64,000 bases of DNA, taken from assembly GCA_019459145.1 (NCBI GenBank), contig JAIBEK010000042.1, positions 1-64,000 on the forward strand, given 5' to 3'. The translations under genes were made by a program, and so were the position numbers. The DNA is from Arenimonas sp. (lineage in GTDB: Bacteria; Pseudomonadota; Alphaproteobacteria; Rhizobiales; Rhizobiaceae). A model generated the notes under the pieces. The model was not told where the DNA came from. It did no database searches and saw nothing but the letters and a program-made list of their open reading frames with translations. Positions 20,721 through 30,600 of this stretch are shown here, piece by piece. The first letter of the stretch is position 1; every line of letters starts with the position of its first letter.

Positions 20721-21007
20721 TCGAAAGCCCCTCCATGCCGAATTCCCGGGACCTCCTGATCATCAACAAGCGTGGCCTGCACGCGCGCGCATCCGCGAAG
20801 TTCGTCCAAACGGTGAGCGGCTTCGACGCGATCGTCCACGTGACCAAGGACGGCACGACCGTCGGCGGCACGTCGATCATGGGATTGATGATGCTGGCCG
20901 CTAGCCCCGGCTGCTCGATCCAGGTGAGCGCCACCGGCAGCCAGGCCGACGAGGTCCTCGACGCGCTGGAAGCGCTCGTCACCGACAAGTTCGGCGAGGA
21001 AATCTAA
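20717..21007 (+). CDS. ptsH: Phosphocarrier protein HPr
   Basis: 96 residues. Shuttles phosphate from EI to EIIA. The active histidine is in NKRGLHARASAKF and the regulatory serine in GTSIMGLMML. From the GTG at 20717, coupled to the manX stop by a GTGA overlap, these are His22 and Ser53, the numbering I recall for Sinorhizobium meliloti HPr. An ATG at 20735 would give a 90-residue protein closer to E. coli HPr and remains possible. EI is not in the window. Confidence 0.94.
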   Translation: MIESPSMPNSRDLLIINKRGLHARASAKFVQTVSGFDAIVHVTKDGTTVGGTSIMGLMMLAASPGCSIQVSATGSQADEVLDALEALVTDKFGEEI

Positions 21008-21026
21008 CCGCCGCTTAATCATATAA

Positions 21027-21050
21027 AGACATAAAGACCTCTTTATGTCT
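21027..21050. promoter_or_regulatory. Perfect palindrome upstream of ahcY, candidate operator
   Basis: AGACATAAAGA-CC-TCTTTATGTCT has two perfect 11-bp arms. The left arm overlaps a second half-copy (ATAAAGAC repeated in tandem). It lies 133 bases before ahcY. I infer a site for a methionine-cycle repressor such as the ArsR-family SahR, whose sites resemble CATAAAG..CTTTATG palindromes; that assignment is from memory and not proven here. Confidence 0.55.
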
Positions 21051-21182
21051 CCTTGCCATCGGCGATAATCCCTGATAAATGCGGATCAGAAACCCGTCTT
21101 TTGCAGAGGGGTCACGAATGGTGCTTGCCTGGCACCCAAAGCGGAACCGGGCCTGCGCCGTCATCCTAGCCGGGAGAGCTTC

Positions 21183-22583
21183 ATGACCGCACACAACGAC
21201 TATATCGTCGCAGACATTGGCCTTGCCGATTTCGGCCGCAAGGAAATCGAAATCGCCGAAACCGAAATGCCGGGCCTGATGTCCTGCCGCGCGGAATTCG
21301 GCCAGAGCAAGCCGCTCAAGGGCGCCCGCATCACCGGTTCGCTTCACATGACCATCCAGACCGCCGTCCTGATCGAGACGCTGGTCGCGCTCGGTGCGGA
21401 AGTGCGCTGGGCATCGTGCAACATCTTCTCGACCCAGGACCATGCCGCCGCCGCGATCGCCGCCGCCGGCATCCCGGTCTATGCCGTCAAGGGTGAAAGC
21501 CTCGAAGACTACTGGCACTACACCGACCAGATCTTCCAGTGGCGCGACGGCGGACTGTCGAACATGATTCTCGACGACGGTGGCGACGCCACCATGTACA
21601 TCCTGCTCGGCGCCCGTGCCGAAGCCGGCGAGGATGTTCTCTCCAATCCGCAGTCGGAAGAAGAGACGATTCTGGTTGCACAGATCAAGAAGCGGCTCGA
21701 GGCATCGCCGGGCTGGTTCACCAAGCAGCGCGACGCGATCAAGGGCGTGACCGAAGAAACCACCACCGGCGTTCATCGCCTCTATGAATTGAGCAAGAAG
21801 GGCCTTCTCCCCTTCCCGGCGATCAACGTCAACGACTCGGTCACCAAGTCGAAGTTCGACAACAAGTACGGCTGCAAGGAATCGCTGGTCGACGGCATCC
21901 GCCGCGGCACCGACGTGATGATGGCCGGCAAGGTCGCCGTCGTCTGCGGCTATGGCGACGTCGGCAAGGGCTCGTCCGCTTCGCTGCGTGGCGCCGGCGC
22001 CCGCGTCAAGGTTACGGAAGTCGACCCGATCTGCGCCCTGCAGGCCGCCATGGACGGTTTCGAAGTGGTCACACTCGAGGATGTCGTGTCCTCGGCCGAC
22101 ATCTTCATCACCACCACCGGCAACAAGGACGTCATCCGCATCGAGCACATGCGCGAGATGAAGGACATGGCGATCGTCGGCAATATCGGCCATTTCGACA
22201 ACGAAATTCAGGTTTCGGCACTGCGCAACCTGAAATGGACCAACGTCAAGCCGCAGGTCGACATGATCGAGTTCCCCAAGGGCAACCGCATGATCCTGCT
22301 GTCGGAAGGCCGTCTGCTCAATCTCGGCAATGCCACGGGCCATCCGTCCTTCGTCATGTCGGCCTCGTTCACCAACCAGGTTCTGGCCCAGATCGAGCTT
22401 TATACCAAGCCGGGCGAGTACAAGAACGAGGTTTACGTCCTGCCGAAGCACCTCGACGAGAAGGTCGCCCGCCTGCATCTCGAAAAGCTCGGCGTGAAGC
22501 TGACCGAGCTGTCGGAAGAACAGGCCGCCTATATCGGCGTCACGCCGCAGGGTCCGTTCAAGGCTGACCACTACCGCTATTAA
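21183..22583 (+). CDS. ahcY: S-adenosylhomocysteine hydrolase
   Basis: 466 residues, cytoplasmic, NAD-dependent. Cleaves S-adenosylhomocysteine to adenosine and homocysteine, clearing the inhibitor left by methyltransferases. Visible blocks are [26 protein letters not shown], the NAD loop [21 protein letters not shown], and the C-terminal [16 protein letters not shown] precedes the ATG. A palindromic operator candidate lies in its leader and a strong terminator follows. I found no match to the SAH or SAM-II riboswitch consensus in the 175-base leader. Confidence 0.98.
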   Translation: MTAHNDYIVADIGLADFGRKEIEIAETEMPGLMSCRAEFGQSKPLKGARITGSLHMTIQTAVLIETLVALGAEVRWASCNIFSTQDHAAAAIAAAGIPVYAVKGESLEDYWHYTDQIFQWRDGGLSNMILDDGGDATMYILLGARAEAGEDVLSNPQSEEETILVAQIKKRLEASPGWFTKQRDAIKGVTEETTTGVHRLYELSKKGLLPFPAINVNDSVTKSKFDNKYGCKESLVDGIRRGTDVMMAGKVAVVCGYGDVGKGSSASLRGAGARVKVTEVDPICALQAAMDGFEVVTLEDVVSSADIFITTTGNKDVIRIEHMREMKDMAIVGNIGHFDNEIQVSALRNLKWTNVKPQVDMIEFPKGNRMILLSEGRLLNLGNATGHPSFVMSASFTNQVLAQIELYTKPGEYKNEVYVLPKHLDEKVARLHLEKLGVKLTELSEEQAAYIGVTPQGPFKADHYRY

Positions 22584-22614
22584 TATTCTTCTGGATATCT
22601 ACCAAATCTGGTAG

Positions 22615-22649
22615 CCGCAGCCTTGACAAAAGCTGCGGCTTCTTTTTTG
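22615..22649 (+). terminator. Rho-independent terminator of ahcY
   Basis: GCCGCAGC and GCTGCGGC form an 8-bp stem with a 10-base loop, followed by TTCTTTTTT. A smaller hairpin (CTACCA-AATC-TGGTAG) lies just before it. The remaining 130 bases to the next gene hold no other recognisable element. Confidence 0.85.
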
Positions 22650-22782
22650 GGGCCGACCCTTCCCGCTCATTCCCTTAGGCAGTATTGTTTTAGAACTTGA
22701 TTCGTGGCGCACCCATCAGGTGCGTCGACGAAATGGGATGTCTTGTCGACGATGCGGCACATAGGACGGAGACAGACCGAGG

Positions 22783-25392
22783 ATGTCGGTAAACAAAAGC
22801 GGCCCGTTCAGACGGGATACGGCAGCGGCTATGGATGCCCGGGCTTCGCGGCGGCGAGCCATGGAGCCTGGCGACGAAAGCATGAGCGCAGGCGATAGGC
22901 CGCGCTCGCGCCTCAGGCACGATCTGCTGTCCCATCTTTGGAAGGCCTGCATGGGCGGAACGATCCTGACCGGTCTTTTCGCGCCCGGCCTTGCCCGATC
23001 GCAGACGAGCGTACCGCCGGCCGAAAAGCTCTTCACCTCGGTCGAGATGGTCGGTTATGCCCTCGTGCTCGGGATACTTTCGGCAGCGATGCTTTCGGCG
23101 GGATGGCTGATCCGCCAGCGTGGCCGGCTGGAGGCCGAAGGCGCTGAAATGCGTTCGGCCCTCTCGGACGCGAACCAGCGCATATCCCGCTACCAGGCGC
23201 TGATCGCCGACAAGAACCGCCGGATCGTGATCTGGGACGGACAAAACGGCAAGCCCGAGTTTCTCGGCCAGCTGCCGGCCGAAACCGGCGCACCGCAGAC
23301 CGACGGCGAATTCCTCGCCTTCGGGCGCTGGCTGAAACCCGCCTCGGCCGGCGACCTCGAAAGAGCGATCGAAGCCCTGCGCTACAAGGCCGAAAGCTTC
23401 GACGTCATCATCGAGACGCATCGCGGCGAGGTCATCGAAGTGCAGGGTCGCCTCTCCGGCGGCCGGGCCTTCGCCCGCTTCGTCGCTCTCAACAATCTGC
23501 GTGCCGAGCTTGCCGAACTGAAGATCGAACGCAATCGTCTTAGAAATTCCATCGCCACCTTCGAGTCGCTGCTCGACGCCATCGAGCAGCCGGTCTGGCG
23601 GCGCGACACGGAAGGCCGGCTGGTCTGGGTCAACCACGCCTATAGCGAGGCCGTAGAGGCCGGTTCGCCGGACCAGGCCGTCCGCGAGGCCCGGGAAATT
23701 CTCACCAGCCTCAGCCGCGAGAAGATCAAGGCGAGCGCGACGCCGGAATCGCCGTTCCACGACGTCGTTTCCACCGCGGTCCGCGGCAAGCGGACCTTCT
23801 TCGATGTGGTCGACATTCGCGAACCGTCCGGCTCGTGCGGAATGGCCGTCGATGTCAGCGGCGAGGAAGCGCTTCGCGAGGAACTGGCGCGCACCTTGAA
23901 GAGCCATGCCGAGACGCTCGAGCACCTCGAAGCGCCGGTTGCCATCTTCGACCGCGATCGGCGCCTGCAATTCTTCAACCAGCCGTTCCAGAAGCTCTGG
24001 GACCTCGAGCCGCTGTTCCTCGAATCACGTCCCGATCACGGCGAACTGCTGGATCGGCTGCGCTCGGCGCGCAAGCTGCCGGAGCAGCTGAGCTGGAAGG
24101 CGTGGAAGGAGAACGCGCTCTCCGTCTACCGCTCGCTCGAGACCCAGGCCGACCTGTGGCATTTGCCCAACGGCCAGACGCTGCGCATCATCGCGTCTGC
24201 CCATCCGCAGGGCGGCGCCACCTGGGTATTCGAGAACGTCACGGCCCAGTTCGACCTGGAAAGCCGCTACAACACGCTGCTGCGGGTTCGTGGCGAGACG
24301 ATCGACCACCTGTCCGAAGGGGTGGCGGTGTTCGGTCCGGACGGTCGAATCGAGCTTTCCAACCCGGCCTTCCGTGCGCTCTGGGGCATCACCGAGGCGG
24401 ATTCGAAGCAGGGCACCCATATCAAGGCGATCGAGGCGGCCTGCGCGCCTTCCTATGACGGCGCGGACGGCTGGAAGGGCTTCGCCAAGATGATCACCAG
24501 CTTCGAGGACGAACGGCCGTCGAGCCAGGGAACGCTGGAGCTCTACTCCCGCCTGGTTCTGGACTACGCGGTGACGCCGCTGCCCAACGCCCAGACGATG
24601 CTGACCTTCGTCAACAAGACCGACAGCGTGCTCGCCGAACGGGCGCTGAAGGAAAAGAACGAGGCCTTGCGCAAGGCCGACGAGTTGAAGAACGACTTCG
24701 TCCAGCACGTCTCGTACGAACTGCGCTCGCCGCTGACCAACATCATCGGCTTCACCGACCTGTTGAAAACGCCGGCGATCGGTCCGCTGAACGAGCGCCA
24801 GTCGGAATATATCGACCACATCTCCACCTCCTCGTCGGTGCTGCTGACGATCGTCAACGACATTCTCGACCTGGCGACCGTCGATGCCGGCATCATGCGG
24901 CTCGATTACGCCGATATCGATCTCACCGACCTGCTCGACGACGTCTCGATGCAGATGACCGATAGGCTGCAGGAGAGCAATGTCTCGCTGGAGATCGCCG
25001 CTGCCGCCCATCTCGGCCATATCGTCGCCGACGCGCAGCGGCTGAAGCAGATCCTCATCAAGATCCTCACCAATGCGGTGAACTTCGCGCCGGAAGGCTC
25101 GGCCATCGAGCTGAAGTGCTGGCGCGAGGATGCGGATTTCGTCTTCACGGTTCACGATAACGGCTGCGGCATGTCGAAGGACATGCTGGCGACCGTGTTC
25201 AACCGCTTCTCGACCAATGGCAAGGCCGGAAAGCGCAGTGGAGCCGGTCTCGGCCTTTCCATCGTCGAGAGTTTCGTCAACCTGCATAACGGCACGGTTT
25301 CGATCGACAGCGAGCCCGGACAGGGCACGACCGTCGCCTGCCGCATCCCCTCCGCAATCGGCAAACCGCAAGCCATCGCCGCCGCCCAATGA
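22783..25392 (+). CDS. divL: DivL-like PAS sensor kinase with Tyr at the phospho-acceptor position
   Basis: 869 residues. A hydrophobic N-terminal region (about 55-110, including MVGYALVLGILSAAMLSAGW) anchors it in the membrane. PAS-like segments begin near residues 263, 383 and 513, followed by a dimerisation helix and an ATPase domain (VHDNGCGM near 791, GAGLGLSIVESF). The H-box reads DFVQHVSYELRSPLT. Where ordinary kinases have SHELR this one has SYELR (Tyr645, codon TAC). A Tyr at this site is the hallmark of Caulobacter DivL, which controls CckA and thereby CtrA. No response regulator is adjacent. The stop overlaps the next start (ATGA). Naming it DivL is inference from architecture and the Tyr; the sequence itself is clear. 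Confidence 0.8.
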   Translation: MSVNKSGPFRRDTAAAMDARASRRRAMEPGDESMSAGDRPRSRLRHDLLSHLWKACMGGTILTGLFAPGLARSQTSVPPAEKLFTSVEMVGYALVLGILSAAMLSAGWLIRQRGRLEAEGAEMRSALSDANQRISRYQALIADKNRRIVIWDGQNGKPEFLGQLPAETGAPQTDGEFLAFGRWLKPASAGDLERAIEALRYKAESFDVIIETHRGEVIEVQGRLSGGRAFARFVALNNLRAELAELKIERNRLRNSIATFESLLDAIEQPVWRRDTEGRLVWVNHAYSEAVEAGSPDQAVREAREILTSLSREKIKASATPESPFHDVVSTAVRGKRTFFDVVDIREPSGSCGMAVDVSGEEALREELARTLKSHAETLEHLEAPVAIFDRDRRLQFFNQPFQKLWDLEPLFLESRPDHGELLDRLRSARKLPEQLSWKAWKENALSVYRSLETQADLWHLPNGQTLRIIASAHPQGGATWVFENVTAQFDLESRYNTLLRVRGETIDHLSEGVAVFGPDGRIELSNPAFRALWGITEADSKQGTHIKAIEAACAPSYDGADGWKGFAKMITSFEDERPSSQGTLELYSRLVLDYAVTPLPNAQTMLTFVNKTDSVLAERALKEKNEALRKADELKNDFVQHVSYELRSPLTNIIGFTDLLKTPAIGPLNERQSEYIDHISTSSSVLLTIVNDILDLATVDAGIMRLDYADIDLTDLLDDVSMQMTDRLQESNVSLEIAAAAHLGHIVADAQRLKQILIKILTNAVNFAPEGSAIELKCWREDADFVFTVHDNGCGMSKDMLATVFNRFSTNGKAGKRSGAGLGLSIVESFVNLHNGTVSIDSEPGQGTTVACRIPSAIGKPQAIAAAQ

Positions 25393-26927
25393 CCGACGCG
25401 CCATCGAGCCTTTCGCTGACCCTTGCCACGGAGGCGGACACCATTCGCCTGGGCGAGGAACTGGCGCTTGTGGTGAAGCCCGGCGATTGCCTGGCGCTCT
25501 GGGGGGACCTCGGTGCCGGCAAGTCGACGCTGTCTCGGGCCCTGCTGCGGGCGATGGCTGACGACGATTATCTCGAGGTGCCGAGCCCGACCTTCACGCT
25601 GGTGCAGAACTACGACCTGCGTCTTTCGGTGGCGCATTTCGATCTCTACCGCCTTGCCGATCCCGGCGAACTCGAGGAAATCGGCTTCGCCGACGCGCTC
25701 GACAACGGGGTATGTCTGGTCGAATGGCCCGACAAGGCAGGCATCAGCCTGCCGGCAAGGCGCATCGACATTGCCTTCAGCTTCGACCCGCTGGGTGGGC
25801 GTCTGGTAACGATCACCGCTCCGGCGGCGAAGATCGCCCGGATCGAACGCGTGTTTTCGATCCGTCGCTTCCTCGACGCGCAAGGCTATGCCGGTGCCCG
25901 GCGCCGGCATCTGACCGGCGATGCCTCGACCCGCGCCTACGAGTACATCTATCCGGCTGCAGGCGGCACGCGGCGCATCCTGATGGACGCGCCTCGCCAG
26001 CCCGATGGCCCGCCGATCCGCGACGGCAAGCCCTATTCGCAGATCGCCCATCTCGCCGAAGACGTCTATCCCTTCATTGCCATCGACCAGGCGCTGCGCG
26101 AACGGGGTTTTGCCGCGCCGGAAATCTACGAGAGCGATTGCGAGGCAGGCCTGCTGGTGATCGAGGACCTGGGCCCGGACACCGTTCTCGACGAGCACGG
26201 CCGACCGATCCCGGAACGCTACCGCGCCGGCGTCGCCTGCCTCGCCGCCCTTCACGCGACGACCTTCAACCGGGACATCGAGATTGAAGCCGGTCGCATT
26301 CATCATGTCCCCGACTATGACCGGACCGCCATGAAGATGGAGGCCGAATTGCTGATCGACTGGCACCTGCCGTGGAAGCGGGGCGGTGCCGCGGCAACGC
26401 CGGCGGAACGCGCCGAATACCTGGCGATCTGGGACGCCCTGATCGACCAGTTGGCAACCGCTGAGAAGACACTGGTGCTGCGCGATTTCCACTCGCCGAA
26501 CATCATCTGGCGGGGCGAGCAGCAGGGCATCCAGCGGATCGGCCTGATCGATTTCCAGGATGCGATGATCGGTCCCTCGGCCTATGACCTGGTGTCGATC
26601 GTCCAGGACGCCCGCGTCACCGTCGAACGCGACCTTGTCGACCAATTGATGGCCGACTATCTGGCGCTTCGCCGCAGGGAGCCCGGCTTCAACGAGACGG
26701 ACTTCCTCAAGGCCTGGGCCATCATGTCGGCGCAGCGCGCCTGCAAGCTCAACGGGCTGTGGGTCCGTCTGATGAAGCGTGACCACAAGCCCGGCTACAT
26801 GAAGCACATGGACCGGACGCTGTGGCATCTTTCGGTCGCCTTCGAGCATGAGGCGCTTGCCCCCTTGCGCGCCTGGTGCGCAAGGGTTGGAATCGGCGAA
26901 ACCGAATCACCTCCGCAGGCACGATGA
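25389..26927 (+). CDS. tsaE: Fusion of TsaE (t6A ATPase) and AmgK-like sugar kinase
   Basis: 512 residues with two domains. Residues 1 to about 150 are TsaE: Walker A WGDLGAGKSTLSRAL, SPTFTLVQNY, AHFDLYRL and EWPDKAG. TsaE is the ATPase that drives threonylcarbamoyl-adenosine (t6A37) formation in tRNA. Residues about 160 to 512 are an aminoglycoside-phosphotransferase-fold kinase with catalytic loop LVLRDFHSPNIIW and metal-binding GLIDFQDAMIG, like AmgK, which phosphorylates N-acetylmuramic acid and N-acetylglucosamine in cell-wall recycling. It overlaps divL upstream and the MurU-like gene downstream by four bases each. The reading frame is continuous, so this is a true fusion rather than two genes. 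Confidence 0.9.
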   Translation: MTDAPSSLSLTLATEADTIRLGEELALVVKPGDCLALWGDLGAGKSTLSRALLRAMADDDYLEVPSPTFTLVQNYDLRLSVAHFDLYRLADPGELEEIGFADALDNGVCLVEWPDKAGISLPARRIDIAFSFDPLGGRLVTITAPAAKIARIERVFSIRRFLDAQGYAGARRRHLTGDASTRAYEYIYPAAGGTRRILMDAPRQPDGPPIRDGKPYSQIAHLAEDVYPFIAIDQALRERGFAAPEIYESDCEAGLLVIEDLGPDTVLDEHGRPIPERYRAGVACLAALHATTFNRDIEIEAGRIHHVPDYDRTAMKMEAELLIDWHLPWKRGGAAATPAERAEYLAIWDALIDQLATAEKTLVLRDFHSPNIIWRGEQQGIQRIGLIDFQDAMIGPSAYDLVSIVQDARVTVERDLVDQLMADYLALRRREPGFNETDFLKAWAIMSAQRACKLNGLWVRLMKRDHKPGYMKHMDRTLWHLSVAFEHEALAPLRAWCARVGIGETESPPQAR

Positions 26928-27667
26928 AGATCACCAACGCGATGGTACTCGCAGCCGGGCTCGGCACCCGGATGCGGCCGATTACCAACAGCATGCCGAA
27001 GCCGCTTGTCCGGGTCGCCGGCAAGCCGATGATCGATTACGTCCTCAATACGCTGGTTGCCGCCGGCGTCGAGCGCGCGGTGGTCAATGTGCATCATTTC
27101 GCCGATCAGATGGAAGCGCATCTGGCCGGCTATCGCGGCCTCGAGATTATCGTCTCCGACGAGCGCGAGGCGCTGATGAATTCGGGCGGCGGCCTGGTCA
27201 AGGGGCTTAAGCTGCTCGACCGTTCGCCGGCTTTCGTGATGAATGCCGACCTGTTCTGGATCGGTGAAGAGCCCGGAGCCCGAACCAATCTGCAACATCT
27301 TGCCGATGTCTTCGATCCGGCCCGCATGGACATGGTCCTGCTCTGCGTGCCGCTGGAGCGGACCACCGGGCACAACGGCAAGAAGGACTTTTCGCTGGGT
27401 CCCGATGGCCGGCTCAAGCGCTATGCGGAGGGTGATCCCGCTCCGGTGGTCTATGCCGGCGCGATCGCACTTCTGCCGGACCTGTTCGACGAGGCCCCCC
27501 GGGATGCCTTCAACCTCAACATCTATTTCGACCGGGCCATCGCCAGCGGCCGGCTCTACGGCGTCGAGATGACCGGCCAATGGCTGACGGTCGGCACACC
27601 AGAGGCGATCGGCGAGGCGGAAGAGACCATCCGGCGTTTCGGGAATGCCGGCGGCAAGGGAGCCTGA
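26924..27667 (+). CDS. Sugar-1-phosphate nucleotidyltransferase, MurU-like
   Basis: 247 residues from the ATG at 26924, which overlaps the previous stop (ATGA). The nucleotidyltransferase signature AMVLAAGLGTRMRPITNSMPKPLV is at the N-terminus and MNADLFW marks the metal-binding Asp. With an AmgK-like kinase directly upstream, the best guess is MurU: N-acetylmuramic acid 1-phosphate uridylyltransferase in the anabolic peptidoglycan-recycling route that bypasses MurA and fosfomycin. A mannose-1-phosphate or glucose-1-phosphate transferase is the alternative. Its stop overlaps the addB start by one base. Confidence 0.82.
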   Translation: MKITNAMVLAAGLGTRMRPITNSMPKPLVRVAGKPMIDYVLNTLVAAGVERAVVNVHHFADQMEAHLAGYRGLEIIVSDEREALMNSGGGLVKGLKLLDRSPAFVMNADLFWIGEEPGARTNLQHLADVFDPARMDMVLLCVPLERTTGHNGKKDFSLGPDGRLKRYAEGDPAPVVYAGAIALLPDLFDEAPRDAFNLNIYFDRAIASGRLYGVEMTGQWLTVGTPEAIGEAEETIRRFGNAGGKGA

Positions 27668-30600
27668 TGATGGCAAGGACACATCCACCGCGTGTCCTGA
27701 CGATCCCGGCGGGGCTTCCCTTCCTAAAGCTCTTGGCCGAGCGCCTCCTCGACGGGACGCTCGCACCAGCCTGGCGCTATGACCCCGCCGATCCGCTGTC
27801 GCTCGCCAGGGTAATGATCCTCGTTCCCACGCGGCGCGCGGCGCGCGTGCTGCGCTCCGAATTCGTCGAACTGCTCGGTGGGCGCTCGGCCATCCTGCCG
27901 GTCATCCGGCCGCTCGGCGAGACAGAGGAAGACAGCGGCTATTTCGAAGCTGACCAGCCCGCCCTCATCGATCTGGCTCCACCGGTCAGCAGTACCGTGA
28001 TGCTGCTGGAACTCGCACGCCTGATCCTTGCCTGGCGAAACCAGTTGCCGGCCATCGTCCGCAGCATCCATGCCGATACGCCCCTCGTCGCGCCGGCAAG
28101 CCCGGCCGATGCCGTCTGGCTGGCGCGCGCGCTTGCCGAACTGATCGACGCGGTCGAGACCGAAGGCTGCGACTGGGCCGATCTCGTCAAGCTCGATGTG
28201 CGCGACTTCGCTTCCTGGTGGCAGTTGACCGTCGAGTTCCTGAAGATCGCGACCGCCTTCTGGCCGGCCCGCCTGGAGGAGCTGGCGCGCTCGTCGCCTG
28301 CCCGCCATCGCGATGCCGGCCTGAGGGCGGAAGCCCAGCGTATTGCCCGGCTCGAGCCCGGACACCCGGTTATCGTCGCCGGTTCGACCGGCTCGATCCC
28401 GGCAGCCGCCGAACTGACCGCCGCCATTGCCGCACGTCCCGATGGCGTGATCGTCCTGCCCGGACTCGACACCAGCATGCCGCCCGAAGATTGGTTGAAG
28501 GTCGGGCTCGAGCCGGAAGCCGGAAGGCCAGCCGATCCGGCCAGCCGCGGCCACCCGCAATACGGCCTCCACCGACTGCTTCGGCAGCTGAAACTGGATC
28601 GGTCCGAAGTCGAGCCTCTGGGAGCGGCGGATCCCGTACTGGCCGATCGCGCCGAAATCCTGTCGCGCGCGCTGGCGCCCGCTGGTGCCACCGATGGCTG
28701 GCAGGCCTGGCGCAGCGCCTTCGGCGAGACCCGGATTCACCAGGCCTTTTCCGATGTGGCGATGATCGAAGCGGCCAATGAGCGTGAGGAAGCTGTGGCG
28801 ATCGCCGTCGCGCTTCGCCTCGGCCTGGAACAACCCGGAGCCGACGGCGGCGAAAACCGCGTGGCGCTGATCACACCGGACCGCGCGCTTGCCCGCCGCG
28901 TCACGGCCGAGCTTGCCCGCTTCGGCATAATCGCCGACGATTCCGCCGGCACGCCGTTCAGCGCCACGCAGCAGGGCATCCTCACGCAATTGCTTCTGGA
29001 GGCGACACTTCGGCCCGGCGATCCGGTGCCGCTCGTCTCGGCTCTCAAACACCCCCTCGCCCGTTTCGGCATGGACGCCGGGCTCTACCGCGAGGCGGCC
29101 GATGCCCTGGAAATGATCGCCCTTCGCGGCGGCATCGAGCCGGTCGATCTCAGCACGCTTGCGGCGCTGTTCGACAAGCGCCTGGCAGAGCATCGAACCG
29201 ACCGCCACGCGCCGCAATGGCGTCTTTCCCTGGCCCCGGAAGCCATCGAGGCGGCGCGTGACCTCGCCGAGCGGATCGCCAGGGCCGTCGAGCCCCTGGT
29301 GGGCGTCCTCGTCCGCGTCGCCGATGGTCGCGTTCTGACCGACAAGCTGGCGCTTGGCCAATGGGCGGAGCGAACCGGCCGCGTCCTCGAATCCGTCTGC
29401 GGCGACGAACGCGGCGACCTCTCGGCCCTCTGGTCCGACGAGGCCGGCGAAACACTGGCGAGCCAGCTTGGCGAGATCATCTCGACCGACGGTGAGATCA
29501 TTGCCGACGGCCCGCAATGGATCGACATCTTCGGTGCCCTGACCGCGAGTTCGGCCGTGAAGCCGCGCGCCATGCGTCATCCGCGCGTCTTCGTCTTCGG
29601 CACGCTCGAGGCGCGTCTGCAAAGCGTCGACATGCTGGTGATCGGCGGGCTCAACGAAGGCTCCTGGCCGGGGCAGACCACCAACAACCCCTTCCTGTCG
29701 CGCATGATGAAGGCCGAGATCGGCCTGGAACCGCCCGAGCGCCGGATCGGCCAGTTGGCGCATGATTTCGAAATGGCAAGCGGTACGCGCCGCCTGGTCT
29801 ATTCGCGTGCCCTTCGCCAGGGCTCGGCCCCGACGGTCGCCTCACGCTGGCTGCAACGACTGCTGGCTCTTTCCGGCAGCGATCTGGAACGGCAATTGAA
29901 GAAGCGCGGTGACCTCTACCGGCACTACGCCGCGCTTCTCGACCGGGGCGAGCCGCAAGCGCCGGCACAGCGCCCGGCGCCGAAACCGCCGACTGAGCTG
30001 CAACCGACACGGTTCTCCTTCAGCGAAGTCGGACGGTTCCGCCGCGATCCCTACGCGCTGTATGCCCGGCGCATCCTCAGGCTCGACCCGGTCGATGGTT
30101 TCAACCAGGACCCGGGCGCGGCGGAGCGTGGTACGCTTTATCACAAGATCGTCGAGCGCTTCGTCAGCGAGGGCCATGATCCGGCAAGCGCTCAGGCGCC
30201 CACCGCGATGCAGCGCATCGTCGACGAGTTGTTTGACGCCGAACGCCTGCCGATCCATATCGACATCGTCTGGCGTCAGCGTTTTGCCAGCGTCGGGCGC
30301 GCCTTCATCGACTGGGAACGCGACCGCCGGCCGGAGATCCGCAAGACCTTCACCGAGGCGCGCGGCCGGATCGAGCTGACAAACGGCATCACCCTGTCCG
30401 GCGTCGCCGACCGGATCGACCTCAAGGGGGCGAATCATGCCGACATCATCGACTACAAGACGGGCCTCAGCCCCACGCCCCCGCAGGCCCGCAGCCTGCT
30501 CGACCCGCAACTGGCGCTGGAAGCCGCGGCCCTCCAGGCTGGCGCCTTTCGCGAGGCCGGCCGGGCGACGCCGGACAATCTTCTCTACGTCCGCCTGAAA

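Noticed and set aside
20837-20848. CCACGTGA in ptsH as another parS site
   Set aside because: It lacks the TTCACGTGAA core and symmetric flanks; chance E-box-like match.
21051-21182. Possible SAM-II or SAH riboswitch in the ahcY leader
   Set aside because: The leader lacks the conserved cores of both families. Only a small GGTGC/GCACC hairpin is present, and the upstream palindrome explains regulation better.
27724-29763. 679-residue minus-strand ORF opposite addB
   Set aside because: It is a shadow of addB; its composition is typical of antisense frames in GC-rich DNA.
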